From Bacteroidetes bacterium 43-93 (lineage in GTDB: Bacteria; Bacteroidota; Bacteroidia; Chitinophagales; Chitinophagaceae): 64,000 bases of DNA. The stretch is from the NCBI GenBank assembly GCA_001897855.1, contig MKUO01000013.1, positions 1 to 64,000 on the forward strand. The letters run 5' to 3'. This document shows, piece by piece, positions 45,324-54,474 of the stretch; position 1 is the first letter of the stretch; the number at the start of each line of letters is the position of its first letter. A program made the position numbers and the translations under genes. The notes under the pieces were generated by a model. That model was not told the origin of the DNA. It did no database searches and was given only the letters and a program-made list of their open reading frames with translations.

Positions 45324-45351
45324 AAAATAGCCCCGGTTAGGGGGCTATTTT
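45324..45351 (-). terminator. Terminator after the tandem DUF1573 genes
   Basis: AAAATAGCCCC (45324-45334) pairs with GGGGCTATTTT (45341-45351). On the minus strand it ends in TATTTTATTTT. Confidence 0.9.
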
Positions 45352-45372
45352 AATATCTATACTGGTTTGAAC

Positions 45373-45789
45373 TTAGTTTTTACCAACTTCCGGTTCTTTG
45401 GCAGCTACCACAGTACCTTTAATGGTCAGTTCATAACGTTCTTTTTCTCCCGGAACCTTCGCATTAGATTTTACATAAATATGCTTATTGAACGGAGATA
45501 CGTGCCCTTGGGTAGTGTATCGAACAGTAATAGCTGCAGATTTACCCGGCAGTATCGGCTGTTTAGGCCAGTCGGGCGTTGTACATCCGCAATCAGCTTT
45601 AGCATCTACTATTATCAGCGGTTCTTTACCTACATTGGTAAATTCAAACGCATATTCAGCAACAGGCCCTTCTTTAATAGTACCAAAGTCGTGAACATCT
45701 CCATTCTTAAACTTAAATTCAGCTCCACCTTGCGCATTTGCACTAAATGCAGCTACTGCCAGGGCCAACGTTACAAACAACTGTTTCAT
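45373..45789 (-). CDS. DUF1573 domain protein (second of a tandem pair)
   Basis: This 138-residue exported protein has a signal peptide (QLFVTLALAVAAFSANAQ) and one Ig-like DUF1573 domain with VHDFGTIKEG, FTNVGKEPLIIVDAKADCGCTTPDWP and PILPGKSAAITVRY. The CGC pair is conserved in the family. It probably resides in the periplasm; the role is not known. It is clearly homologous to the gene 20 nt upstream, a tandem duplication. Confidence 0.9.
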   Translation of the reverse strand: MKQLFVTLALAVAAFSANAQGGAEFKFKNGDVHDFGTIKEGPVAEYAFEFTNVGKEPLIIVDAKADCGCTTPDWPKQPILPGKSAAITVRYTTQGHVSPFNKHIYVKSNAKVPGEKERYELTIKGTVVAAKEPEVGKN

Positions 45790-45809
45790 ACCTTCTATAT
45801 CTTATTTTA

Positions 45810-46298
45810 TTAGTTCATTTTAACCATAGACTTGTTGGTAGGCACCGAATTTTCAGGTGCTTTTTCTACAGTTCCTTTGATAGTGATCACTTTTGTGCCT
45901 GCGTTAGACATCACAGTGATTGGCTTATTGAACTGGCCTACCCTACCCTGAGTATGGTAGGTTACAGGTATAATACCTTTTTTGCCTGGCAATACAGGGT
46001 CTTTAGACCATGACGGGCTGGTACAACCGCAGGATACATTTACAGACTGGATGATGATCGGCTCCTTGCCTGTGTTTTTAAATACAAATTCAGTGTTAAT
46101 GTCACCACCTTCGGCAACGGTTCCAAAATCATGAATTTCTTCGTTAAATGAAAGATTTTCTGGTTTCAATGATGATGCAGGCGCTGCGGTGGCGGGTGCA
46201 GCTGTAGTAGTTGCAGTTGGTTGTCCGTCATGGCTCTGGGCATATGATACACCAGATACGGCCAAAACAACGCTTAAGGAAAGCAATAGTTTTTTCAT
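45810..46298 (-). CDS. DUF1573 domain protein (first of a tandem pair)
   Basis: This 162-residue exported protein has a signal peptide (LLLSLSVVLAVSGVSYAQ), an Ala/Thr-rich linker (TTTAAPATAAPASS) and a DUF1573 domain with IHDFGTVAEGG, VSCGCTSPSWSKDPVLPGK and VTYHTQGRVGQFNKPI. The linker is absent from its downstream paralogue. The pair shares one promoter and terminator. Function is unknown. Confidence 0.9.
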   Translation of the reverse strand: MKKLLLSLSVVLAVSGVSYAQSHDGQPTATTTAAPATAAPASSLKPENLSFNEEIHDFGTVAEGGDINTEFVFKNTGKEPIIIQSVNVSCGCTSPSWSKDPVLPGKKGIIPVTYHTQGRVGQFNKPITVMSNAGTKVITIKGTVEKAPENSVPTNKSMVKMN

Positions 46299-46325
46299 TT
46301 CGTAGATTTTTTACAATGATAAGTA

Positions 46326-46333
46326 CAAATTTA
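46326..46333 (-). promoter_or_regulatory. -7 promoter box (TAAATTTG) of the DUF1573 pair
   Basis: Exact TAnnTTTG match on the minus strand, 27 nt before the ATG at 46298. Confidence 0.55.
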
Positions 46334-46389
46334 ATACCTAAGACAAACGACATGCCCTCAATGGTTTGTTAAACCCCTGTTAAGTATGC

Positions 46390-46397
46390 TATTTTTG
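46390..46397 (+). promoter_or_regulatory. -7 promoter box (TATTTTTG) of tsaC
   Basis: Exact TAnnTTTG match, 48 nt before the ATG at 46446. Confidence 0.5.
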
Positions 46398-46445
46398 TCC
46401 CGATATTCTCAAATTTAGCTATAAAAACCGACTTTCCGCCAAAAT

Positions 46446-47018
46446 ATGATGGATTTTGAATATGACATAAAACAGTGTATTGATACGCTCTCCAAAGGCG
46501 GTACTATCCTGTATCCTACAGATACGGTATGGGGCATCGGCTGTGACGCACTAAATGAAAATGCCATTAAAAAAGTGTACGATGTCAAACATCGGCCTGC
46601 AAATAAGAGCTTTATCATTCTTTTGGCCGATAGCAGGGATATTCTTCAGTATGTAGCTGCGCCGCCGCCTGATATCATCGCAATGCTCGACGATTTTGAC
46701 AGGCCAACAACGGTGATATATGATGGAGCCCTTGGCTTTCCTGAAATATTGACAGGCGAACAGGGCTCGGTCGCTATCCGTGTTACATCAGATCCTTTTT
46801 GCAAGGCGCTCATAAAACGCTTCCGCAAACCTATAGTATCTACTTCTGCCAATATTAGCGGCGAGCCCACGCCGGCTATATATAACCAGGTCTCAGAAGA
46901 AATACGCTCCGGCGTTGATTATATTGTCCAATACCGCCGCGATGATGAGGCTATCAGCCCGCCATCCAGGCTTATAAAAATTACGGATGATGGCGAAATA
47001 ACTATTCTCCGTCCCTGA
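46446..47018 (+). CDS. tsaC: L-threonylcarbamoyladenylate synthase (YrdC/Sua5 family)
   Basis: This 190-residue enzyme makes threonylcarbamoyl-AMP for the t6A37 modification of tRNA. It has the YrdC landmarks GGTILYPTDTVWGIGCDA, VYDVKHRPANKSFIILL, VAIRVTSDPFCKALIKRF and PIVSTSANISGEPTP. It lacks the C-terminal Sua5 domain, so it is the short TsaC type. The CCA-type nucleotidyltransferase gene follows 24 nt downstream with its own -7 box. Confidence 0.94.
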   Translation: MMDFEYDIKQCIDTLSKGGTILYPTDTVWGIGCDALNENAIKKVYDVKHRPANKSFIILLADSRDILQYVAAPPPDIIAMLDDFDRPTTVIYDGALGFPEILTGEQGSVAIRVTSDPFCKALIKRFRKPIVSTSANISGEPTPAIYNQVSEEIRSGVDYIVQYRRDDEAISPPSRLIKITDDGEITILRP

Positions 47019-47027
47019 TACTTATCA

Positions 47028-47035
47028 TAGCTTTG
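47028..47035 (+). promoter_or_regulatory. -7 promoter box (TAGCTTTG) of the CCA-type gene
   Basis: Exact TAnnTTTG match, 7 nt before the ATG at 47043. Confidence 0.6.
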
Positions 47036-47042
47036 CCGCCTC

Positions 47043-48476
47043 ATGGATATTGCCTGCACACCGGAAGAACTGAAATTATTTGAACGTATCGGCAGGGTAG
47101 CACAACAGATGAACCTGGAATGCTACCTGATAGGTGGGTTTGTCCGCGATAAATTACTAAATCGTCCTACAAAGGATGCTGATATTGTTTGCGTGGGTGA
47201 TGGTATCGCTTTAGCACATGCTGTGGCAGAAAGCTTTCCGCACAAGCCAACGGTAAGCTTCTTCAAAAACTTCGGCACAGCACATTTCAAATTGCATGGC
47301 TTTGATGTAGAATTTGTGGGTGCTCGTAAGGAGTCTTATCTAGCACATTCCCGCAAACCCGAAGTAACAACAGGTTCTTTAGTGGATGATCAGCGCAGGC
47401 GCGATTTTACGGTTAATGCGCTTGCCATCAGCCTCAACAAAAGCAATTTTGGTACACTGGTAGATCCTTTCAATGGCATGCAGGATTTGCAGGATAAAAT
47501 ACTCCGTACGCCGCTTGATCCTGATATTACCTTTTCCGACGATCCTTTGCGCATGATGCGCGGCATACGCTTCGCTAATCAGCTTGGTTTTGATCTGCTT
47601 CCCGAAACCTTTGAAGCCATTCAAAGAAATAAGGAACGGATCAAGATTGTGTCAGCAGAACGGATCACGGATGAGCTAAATAAGATCATGCTTACCCCTA
47701 AACCATCTGTTGGGTTAGATCTGTTGTACCGTTCTGGTTTGCTGAAGGAATTCTTCTGGCAGTTTACTGCCCTGGCAGGCGCTGAGATAGTGGATGGCAA
47801 AGGGCATAAAGACAACTTTTACCATACGCTGCAGGTGATAGACAATGTTGCTGCAAGAAGCAATGATCTGTGGCTACGTTGGGCTGCATTGTTGCACGAT
47901 ATCGGCAAGCCAGCTACCAAACGTTTTGAAGAGGGCCACGGCTGGACTTTCCACGGTCATGATGCGGTGGGAGAAAGAATGGTACCGAAGATATTCAAAC
48001 AATTGAAGTTGCCGCTAAATGATCGTATGAAGTATGTAGCGAAGCTTGTAGCATTACATCTCCGGCCCATTAGCCTGAGCAAAGAAGACATTACAGACTC
48101 TGCCATGCGCAGACTATTATTTGATGCCGGTGACGATCTGGATGATCTGATGATACTCTGTGAAAGTGACATTACCTCCAAGAACAAACAAAAGGTTAAA
48201 CGCTTTCTTGAAAACTTCGAACTGGTAAAGCAAAGGCTCCGCGAGGTAGAAGAGAAAGACCGCATCCGCAACTGGCAGCCACCCATCACAGGTGAAGAGA
48301 TCATGAGCATGTTCCACCTGCAGCCTTCCCGCGATGTAGGTACCTTGAAGACTGCAGTACGCGAAGCCATATTAGATGGTATTATACCCAACAATTATGA
48401 AGCGGCTCATGCCTTCCTGCTCGAGAAGGCAAAAGAACTGGGCCTAATCGACAATAAATCGACTCACGACTCATGA
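47043..48476 (+). CDS. CCA tRNA nucleotidyltransferase / HD domain protein
   Basis: This 477-residue class II nucleotidyltransferase has the head-domain signature CYLIGGFVRDKLLNRPTKDADIVCVGDG, RRRDFTVNALAI and the RNA-binding DPLRMMRGIRFANQLGF. An HD phosphohydrolase domain follows (about 275-380, WAALLHDIGKPATKRFEEGHGWTFHGHD). It probably completes the CCA end of tRNA; polyA activity cannot be excluded. Its last five codons and stop fall inside a heptamer tandem repeat, so the C-terminus (STHDS) may be unstable. Confidence 0.92.
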   Translation: MDIACTPEELKLFERIGRVAQQMNLECYLIGGFVRDKLLNRPTKDADIVCVGDGIALAHAVAESFPHKPTVSFFKNFGTAHFKLHGFDVEFVGARKESYLAHSRKPEVTTGSLVDDQRRRDFTVNALAISLNKSNFGTLVDPFNGMQDLQDKILRTPLDPDITFSDDPLRMMRGIRFANQLGFDLLPETFEAIQRNKERIKIVSAERITDELNKIMLTPKPSVGLDLLYRSGLLKEFFWQFTALAGAEIVDGKGHKDNFYHTLQVIDNVAARSNDLWLRWAALLHDIGKPATKRFEEGHGWTFHGHDAVGERMVPKIFKQLKLPLNDRMKYVAKLVALHLRPISLSKEDITDSAMRRLLFDAGDDLDDLMILCESDITSKNKQKVKRFLENFELVKQRLREVEEKDRIRNWQPPITGEEIMSMFHLQPSRDVGTLKTAVREAILDGIIPNNYEAAHAFLLEKAKELGLIDNKSTHDS

Positions 48477-48508
48477 CTTACGACTTACGACTCACGACTC
48501 ATGACTAA
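48460..48508 (+). repeat. Heptanucleotide tandem repeat (7 units) spanning a stop codon
   Basis: Seven consecutive 7-bp units read CGACTCA, CGACTCA, TGACTTA, CGACTTA, CGACTCA, CGACTCA, TGACTAA. The first units encode the end of the CCA-type gene, the third supplies its TGA stop, and the array ends 12 nt before the next ATG. Confidence 0.9.
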
Positions 48509-48520
48509 AAAATAAGCAAC

Positions 48521-49693
48521 ATGAACCTTCGTAGTTTATTTCTGCAGCACAATGCACAAACATCTCCTGCACCAATCGGGTTAAATATCGTTTCAGCAAC
48601 AGGTTGTTACCTGCATGATGTTGATGGTAAAAAATACCTGGATCTTATTGGTGGTATCAGCGTTTGCAATATCGGGCATGGTCATCCCGTAGTGAAGGAG
48701 GCTATAAAACAGCAGGTTGATAAATACACCCATATAATGGTGTATGGCGAATTAATACAGAGTCCGCAAGTGCTGTATGCGCAAATGCTAACACAGCATC
48801 TTCCTGAAAATCTCAATACCGTTTATTTTACCAACTCGGGTACAGAGGCTACAGAAGGGGCATTAAAACTAGCTCGTCGCGTTACCGGGAAGACGGATAT
48901 TATCAGTTGCAACAATAGCTATCATGGTAGTACACTGGGTGCTTTGAGTATCATGGGCGATGAATATTGGCGCAATGCATACAGGCCATTGCTGCCGGGC
49001 GTCTGGCACTACAACTATAACGACGACCTGCTGATTGATGCGATCAACGAAAATACTGCCTGCGTCATCATAGAAACGGTGCAGGCAGAGGCAGGTGTAA
49101 TAGAACCTCGAAAAGAATGGTTGCTGCAATTAAAAAAGAAATGTACGGAAACCGGCTGCTTACTTATTTTCGACGAGATACAATGTGGCTTTGGGCGTAC
49201 CGGCAAACTTTGGGGTTTTGAACATTATGAAGTTATCCCTGATATCATTTTGCTCGGTAAGGCTTTGGGCGGTGGCATGCCATTAGGCGCTTTCATCTCT
49301 TCTAACCAAAATATGCTTTCCTTTACCGATAACCCCGTATTGGGACATATCACCACATTTGGCGGGCACCCGGTAAGTTGCGCCGCGGGTATGGCCGCTA
49401 TGCAGGTACTATTAAGTGAACAATTGATACCACAGGTACAGGAAAAAGAAACTCTATTTAACAGTCTCCTGGTCCATCCTGCTATTCGCGCTGTCCGCAG
49501 CAAAGGGCTCCTGATGGCTATAGAACTGGAAAGCCCGGAGAAAGTGCTGGACACTTTACATAAATGCCTGGCGCACGGCTTATTTTCAGACTGGTTTCTC
49601 TTTGCCGCCAATTGTATTCGTATGGCGCCCCCGCTTACAATAACCAACGACGAAATAAAGCAAGCGGTTGCTATTCTGCTTGACTGCTTATAA
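48521..49693 (+). CDS. Class III aminotransferase (acetylornithine/ornithine aminotransferase-like)
   Basis: This 390-residue PLP enzyme has YLDLIGGISVCNIGHGHP, VYFTNSGTEATEGALKLAR, LIFDEIQCGFGRTGKLWGFEHY and the PLP Lys in ILLGKALGGGMPLGAF. It belongs to the ArgD/RocD/GabT group. No arginine or lysine biosynthesis genes adjoin, so the substrate is open. It follows the heptamer repeat after the CCA-type gene and ends at a strong terminator. Confidence 0.9.
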   Translation: MNLRSLFLQHNAQTSPAPIGLNIVSATGCYLHDVDGKKYLDLIGGISVCNIGHGHPVVKEAIKQQVDKYTHIMVYGELIQSPQVLYAQMLTQHLPENLNTVYFTNSGTEATEGALKLARRVTGKTDIISCNNSYHGSTLGALSIMGDEYWRNAYRPLLPGVWHYNYNDDLLIDAINENTACVIIETVQAEAGVIEPRKEWLLQLKKKCTETGCLLIFDEIQCGFGRTGKLWGFEHYEVIPDIILLGKALGGGMPLGAFISSNQNMLSFTDNPVLGHITTFGGHPVSCAAGMAAMQVLLSEQLIPQVQEKETLFNSLLVHPAIRAVRSKGLLMAIELESPEKVLDTLHKCLAHGLFSDWFLFAANCIRMAPPLTITNDEIKQAVAILLDCL

Positions 49694-49698
49694 TGATA

Positions 49699-49724
49699 AA
49701 AGGCTCCAAAAGGAGCCTTTCTTT
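49699..49724. terminator. Terminator between the class III aminotransferase and lipoprotein genes
   Basis: AAAGGCTCC (49699-49707) pairs with GGAGCCTTT (49712-49720) around AAAA, between convergent genes. Confidence 0.88.
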
Positions 49725-49746
49725 ATATCAGGTGTTTGAGATAAAA

Positions 49747-50586
49747 TTACTTAAGGGTTATTGTGCGTGACGCGCCACTGGTAGCAACGGTCGCCTGGTC
49801 ATCACAAGGAGCATTACCATCTTTTCCAAAATATATGGTGGTTGTAATGCCATCGTAACGGTATTCAATAACACCATCAGTTATCCAGCTGCACGAAACT
49901 GCTTTTCTTAATGGTGCCTTCACAGTTGAAAGATATGTTTTACCTACAGCATTCGTGTAAACGCCGCTACCTGTGATCTGGAATACATCGTCAGTAGCAA
50001 TAACTGTACTTGCACCCTCTACTTGCGTGCGTACTCTTGAACCAACTGTGCTGATAGTACCCTGGTTATTTGCCAGCACTATTTTACCGTCTACTTCAAT
50101 GTCCACGTATGGTTGGCCTATAATTGAACTACCTCTGTTGGTGATGGTTTTTGAACCCATTACCTGGTTATTATTTACAAAATACTCAGAGAAACCTATG
50201 GTATGTACGGATCCGCTATCCTTATACTTCTTCGTGTAAGAGATGGTAACAATACCTCTCCTGGTCCTGCCATCCCTGCAAAGACAGTCATTTTTGCCAA
50301 AATCTATTACTATAGTCTTTTTTGCAGTATCTAAAGTGATAGCTGCGCAACTGCCCCCAAGTACAGACTCTCCTTTCAAAGCCGCGTTCCCATCAAATGC
50401 CTGGTCAGCAAAAGATTCTACTTCCTCAAATTGCTGCTCCAGCATGGCATCATTCAGTGCAAAATTATCATCCTGCAATATGGCAGGGGTATTATTGTTA
50501 TTATTATCTTTTTTACATGCCATAAAGCCTACAACAGTAGCCATAAAAGCAGCTGCAGTGTACGTGATCAGTTTTTTACCGCCCAT
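49747..50586 (-). CDS. Hypothetical lipoprotein
   Basis: This 279-residue protein has a type II signal peptide with lipobox VVGFMAC and lipidated Cys24, then KKDNNNNNTP, an Asn run coded by an AAT/AAC repeat. The mature part is beta-rich and contains CLCRDGRTRRGIVTISYTKKYKDSG and paired cysteines. I do not recognise a named family, although similar lipoproteins are frequent in Bacteroidota. It should be anchored in the outer or inner membrane. It stands alone between ugd (divergent) and the class III aminotransferase gene (convergent). Confidence 0.82.
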   Translation of the reverse strand: MGGKKLITYTAAAFMATVVGFMACKKDNNNNNTPAILQDDNFALNDAMLEQQFEEVESFADQAFDGNAALKGESVLGGSCAAITLDTAKKTIVIDFGKNDCLCRDGRTRRGIVTISYTKKYKDSGSVHTIGFSEYFVNNNQVMGSKTITNRGSSIIGQPYVDIEVDGKIVLANNQGTISTVGSRVRTQVEGASTVIATDDVFQITGSGVYTNAVGKTYLSTVKAPLRKAVSCSWITDGVIEYRYDGITTTIYFGKDGNAPCDDQATVATSGASRTITLK

Positions 50587-50710
50587 AATAGTTTAAAAAT
50601 TTAAAATACAACTTTGTACCTCTTTCAAAGTTTACCGTAATGCTACACAAATTTTTCAAAATAAGCTAATATGAAGCGCCCCAAAATCCCCCGTTTGGAT
50701 AAAATATAGC

Positions 50711-50718
50711 TACATTTG
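50711..50718 (+). promoter_or_regulatory. -7 promoter box (TACATTTG) of ugd
   Basis: Exact TAnnTTTG match, 22 nt before the ATG at 50741. Confidence 0.55.
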
Positions 50719-50740
50719 CCGCAAAATTTCTATAACTATT

Positions 50741-52120
50741 ATGCAATTAGCAATAATTGGAACAGGATATGTTGGCCTGGTTTCCGGTACCTGCTTCGCA
50801 GAAACCGGCAATAATGTAGTTTGTATCGATATTAACGAGGATAAGATACAACAACTCCAGAATGGCAAATCCCCTATTTATGAGCCCGGCCTGGATGTAC
50901 TCCTGGAACGCAACATCAAAGAAAAACGCATCACCTTCACTACTTCTCTCAAAGAAGGCATCAAAAACGCCCAGATCATATTCCTGGCACTGCCGACACC
51001 TCCTGGTGAAGATGGCGCTGCCGACCTTAGGTATGTGTTAGGCGTTGCTGCTGAACTCAGCACCATAATTGATTCTTATAAAGTAATTGTAAATAAAAGT
51101 ACAGTACCTGTTGGCACTGCTGAAAAAGTAACTGCTGTATTGGCGCAGAAACTCGATCGCAGCCTGTTCGATGTGGTTTCTAACCCAGAATTCCTGCGCG
51201 AAGGTGTTGCTGTAGAAGATTTTCTGAAGCCCGACCGTGTAGTGGTGGGTACATCTTCAGAAAGAGCGCGCAAGCTGATGGATGAGCTGTATCAGCCTTA
51301 TGTTCGCCAGGGCAATCCTATCTATTTCATGGACGAGCGTTCTTCTGAAATGACAAAATATGCTGCCAACTCTTACCTGGCTATGCGTATTTCCTTCATG
51401 AACGAGATGGCCAACCTCTGCGAAAAAGCCGGTGCTAATGTAGACCATGTACGCGTAGGTATGGGTAGCGATAGCCGCATCGGTAAGCGCTTCCTGTTCT
51501 CAGGTGTTGGCTACGGTGGTAGCTGCTTCCCTAAAGACGTTCAGGCTCTTGGGCAAACAGCACGCGAACTGGATTACGATTTCCAACTGGTAAACACAGT
51601 GATCCGCGTGAACGAACGCCAGAAAACTCGCCTTGGTAAAAAGATAAAAGAATGTTTTGGCAGCGACCTAAGTGGCCGCACATTCGCTGTTTGGGGCCTT
51701 GCCTTCAAACCGGAAACTGATGATATCCGCGAAGCTCCGGCCCTGGAACTGATAGATGAATTGCTGGAAGCCGGTGCATCCGTACGCACTTACGATCCGG
51801 AAGCTATGGCCAATGTACAAAAGATCTATGGCGACAAGTTATACTTCGCAAAAGATCAGTACGATGCACTTACAGGCACAGATGCTTTGGTAATAGTTAC
51901 AGAATGGAGCGAGTTCCGCAATCCTGATTTCAACCGTATCAATGAATCGCTGAAACAGCCATTTATCTTCGATGGCCGTAATGTATATACGCTGGAAAAA
52001 ATGCAGGAACTGGGCTTCTACTACGAGAGCATAGGCCGCAAAACAGTTCATGAGCAAATCAGGAATACCCTGCAGATACCCGAAGAGCAAATGGTAAGGC
52101 AGCGTGGCAACCTCGACTAA
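50741..52120 (+). CDS. ugd: UDP-glucose 6-dehydrogenase
   Basis: This 459-residue enzyme oxidises UDP-glucose to UDP-glucuronate with two NAD. It has the N-terminal Rossmann motif IGTGYVGLVSGTCFAETG, the substrate region NPEFLREGVAVEDFLKPDR, the catalytic Cys262 in GVGYGGSCFPKD, and the C-terminal AVWGLAFKPETDDIREAP. It is 32 nt upstream of a UDP-glucuronate decarboxylase, so the pair makes UDP-xylose for surface polysaccharides. Confidence 0.95.
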   Translation: MQLAIIGTGYVGLVSGTCFAETGNNVVCIDINEDKIQQLQNGKSPIYEPGLDVLLERNIKEKRITFTTSLKEGIKNAQIIFLALPTPPGEDGAADLRYVLGVAAELSTIIDSYKVIVNKSTVPVGTAEKVTAVLAQKLDRSLFDVVSNPEFLREGVAVEDFLKPDRVVVGTSSERARKLMDELYQPYVRQGNPIYFMDERSSEMTKYAANSYLAMRISFMNEMANLCEKAGANVDHVRVGMGSDSRIGKRFLFSGVGYGGSCFPKDVQALGQTARELDYDFQLVNTVIRVNERQKTRLGKKIKECFGSDLSGRTFAVWGLAFKPETDDIREAPALELIDELLEAGASVRTYDPEAMANVQKIYGDKLYFAKDQYDALTGTDALVIVTEWSEFRNPDFNRINESLKQPFIFDGRNVYTLEKMQELGFYYESIGRKTVHEQIRNTLQIPEEQMVRQRGNLD

Positions 52121-52152
52121 TTAAGATTCATTACAACCACTATAAATAATAG

Positions 52153-53091
52153 ATGAGTAACAAACGTATACTGATAACAGGCGCAGCCGGATTCCTCGGC
52201 TCTCACCTGTGCGACAGGTTCCTGAAAGAAGGTTATACCGTTGTAGGTATGGATAACCTGCTTACCGGCAACATCAAGAACATTGAACATTTATTCCCGG
52301 TAAAAGAATTTGAATTCTATCATCATGATGTGACCAAATTCGTACACGTACCGGGCAATATAGATTACATACTGCACTTTGCATCACCTGCCAGCCCGAT
52401 AGACTATCTGAAGATGCCTATCCAAACGCTGAAGGTCGGCGCTATGGGTACGCACAACCTGCTGGGCCTTGCAAAAGCAAAAGGCGCACGCATCCTCGTA
52501 GCTTCTACATCAGAAGTATATGGAGATCCATTGGTACACCCGCAAACAGAAGAATATTGGGGTAATGTAAACCCGATAGGCCCTCGCGGTGTGTATGACG
52601 AAGCAAAACGCTATATGGAAAGCATCACAATGGCTTACCATAATTTCCACGGCCTTGAAACACGCATCATTCGTATATTCAACACTTATGGCCCGCGTAT
52701 GCGACTCGATGATGGCCGTGCACTGCCAACATTTATGAGCCAGGCGCTGCGTGGCGAAGACGTTACAGTTTACGGTGATGGTTCTCAGACCCGTTCTTTC
52801 TGCTATTGCGACGACCTGGTAGAAGGTATCTATCGCCTATTGCTGTCAGACTATCATATGCCTGTAAACATAGGCAACCCGGTAGAGATCAGCCTGCTGC
52901 AATTTGCAGAAGAAGTGATCGCGCTGACAGGTTCTAAATCTAAGATCGTTTACGAACCGTTGCCACAAGACGATCCTAAACAACGCCAGCCAAATATTAC
53001 CAAGGCAAAAGAGATACTGGGATGGCAACCAACTATCGACCGTAGCGAAGGCCTGAAACGCACGCTGGAATACTTTAAGAAGCATATTTAA
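52153..53091 (+). CDS. UDP-glucuronate decarboxylase (UDP-xylose synthase), SDR family
   Basis: This 312-residue extended SDR enzyme begins [18 protein letters not shown] (NAD-binding GxxGxxG). It has the catalytic Tyr148-Lys152 in [12 protein letters not shown], and [16 protein letters not shown] and [18 protein letters not shown] as in UXS proteins. It converts UDP-glucuronate to UDP-xylose and carbon dioxide. It follows ugd in an operon and ends at a large palindromic terminator. Confidence 0.93.
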   Translation: MSNKRILITGAAGFLGSHLCDRFLKEGYTVVGMDNLLTGNIKNIEHLFPVKEFEFYHHDVTKFVHVPGNIDYILHFASPASPIDYLKMPIQTLKVGAMGTHNLLGLAKAKGARILVASTSEVYGDPLVHPQTEEYWGNVNPIGPRGVYDEAKRYMESITMAYHNFHGLETRIIRIFNTYGPRMRLDDGRALPTFMSQALRGEDVTVYGDGSQTRSFCYCDDLVEGIYRLLLSDYHMPVNIGNPVEISLLQFAEEVIALTGSKSKIVYEPLPQDDPKQRQPNITKAKEILGWQPTIDRSEGLKRTLEYFKKHI

Positions 53092-53106
53092 CTTATACAT
53101 AGCACA

Positions 53107-53146
53107 TTAATGAAGAAGCCACTCATATGAGTGGCTTCTTCATTAA
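53107..53146. terminator. 40-bp perfect palindrome, bidirectional terminator
   Basis: Positions 53107-53146 form an uninterrupted palindrome centred on CATATG. Arms contain GAAGAAGCCACTC and GAGTGGCTTCTTC. It lies between the convergent decarboxylase and tolC-like genes. Confidence 0.85.
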
Positions 53147-53159
53147 GTACCGATAAACC

Positions 53160-54452
53160 CTACTGTATCAACTTATTCTCCAGCTCCAGCACTATCGTCT
53201 CATTCACCTTCAGGTTGTAGCCTGCGGTATATAGTGCTTCCAGTGCGGTTACATAATCATTCTCGGCCTGCCTTGTTTCTATGGTTGTGGCAATACCTAC
53301 TCTAAAGCGCGCCAATTGTACATCAAGGTTTTCTTTGGCATACTGTATATTTTCCTGTTGCAGCTTGTAGGCCGCCACAGCAACCTGGTAGCTGCGCCAT
53401 GCGTTGCGGTACTTGTTAGTAGTAGATGACATCTGCTTTTCATAAAGCAGTTCATCACGCGTAGCCTGTAAAGACGCTATCTTCACCTGCCTTCTTAAAT
53501 TCCCCCCCTGGAATAAAGGCATAGAGATAGTGGCACCAGCATTCGGACCATAGCTTCTGCTGAAGAAAGAAAAACCAGCGTCGCTTTTGGTACGCGAATA
53601 GTTATAAGCGCCATTCACAGCCAGCCACGGGTATTGATAAGCCCTTGTTGCGCCAACATTCAATCTTGATACTCTCGCGTTCCGCCTCGCTACATCTATT
53701 GTATAGTTAATATCCTGCAACGCTTCTTTATCCATTGGCTCTAATTTTGTATTCAATGGCAGGCTATCATCCAGAATATAGGTGTTATAAATATCCGCGC
53801 CCATTAATACATTTAGCGTATCAAAAGACTGGGTAAGCAAAGCCTGCTGGGTCAATGAGTCTGCTCTTCGTCCATTGTAGTCTACCCTCGCCTGCAGATA
53901 ATCTACCTTGGGTGCCGATCCGTTGTCATACTTCACTTTCGATATATTCATTCGTGTTACTGCCAGTACCAGTGCAGTATCTATCGCCAGCAGTTGTCGC
54001 TGTTGAAGCACAGCCTGTGCATATACTTGTATGATGCGCGATACGGTGTTCTGCAACTGTGCCTTAAATTGCTGCTCGCCCATTTTATCCAGTTCATTCA
54101 GTTGCTTTTTTACGATGAACATCCTGCCACCATCAAAAAGGGTCCAGTTAAGCGCGGCGCTGCCGTTTACATTTATGGTGCGGGCATGTGGATTATCCTG
54201 CACGGTTCCGTTTACCAGCTCGTTATGCGTATTATAGTTGCTTGCAGTTACACCTCCGTTCAGCCCCACAGATGGTGAAAATCCTGCATTACCAAGAGTA
54301 TTGTTCGCTGCTGCTTGCCTTGCCGCCGCTTTTGCTATACGCACATCATAGTTATACTGCAATGCGGTTTGTATGGCATCTTCCAGCGTCAGCCGTTCCT
54401 GGGCTTTTACGCCAATGGTTGCAAATAAGAATATTATTAAAAACTTGTTCAT
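53160..54452 (-). CDS. TolC family outer-membrane efflux channel
   Basis: This protein of about 430 residues has a signal peptide (FLIIFLFATIGVKAQ) and two TolC repeats rich in heptad helices (LTLEDAIQTALQYNYDVRIAKAAARQ and VDYLQARVDYNGRRADSL in the first half, LRRQVKIASLQATRDELLYEKQ in the second). It forms the outer-membrane exit of a tripartite pump. I chose the ATG at 54452, which gives the signal peptide directly; the longer frame starts with TTG and overlaps the upstream gene. It is 22 nt after the RND gene. Confidence 0.92.
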   Translation of the reverse strand: MNKFLIIFLFATIGVKAQERLTLEDAIQTALQYNYDVRIAKAAARQAAANNTLGNAGFSPSVGLNGGVTASNYNTHNELVNGTVQDNPHARTINVNGSAALNWTLFDGGRMFIVKKQLNELDKMGEQQFKAQLQNTVSRIIQVYAQAVLQQRQLLAIDTALVLAVTRMNISKVKYDNGSAPKVDYLQARVDYNGRRADSLTQQALLTQSFDTLNVLMGADIYNTYILDDSLPLNTKLEPMDKEALQDINYTIDVARRNARVSRLNVGATRAYQYPWLAVNGAYNYSRTKSDAGFSFFSRSYGPNAGATISMPLFQGGNLRRQVKIASLQATRDELLYEKQMSSTTNKYRNAWRSYQVAVAAYKLQQENIQYAKENLDVQLARFRVGIATTIETRQAENDYVTALEALYTAGYNLKVNETIVLELENKLIQ

Positions 54453-54474
54453 TACAATTTTACAACGTTTAGTC

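Noticed and set aside
48460-48508. CRISPR-like repeat array
   Set aside because: The units are 7 bp, contiguous and without spacers, so it is a simple tandem repeat.
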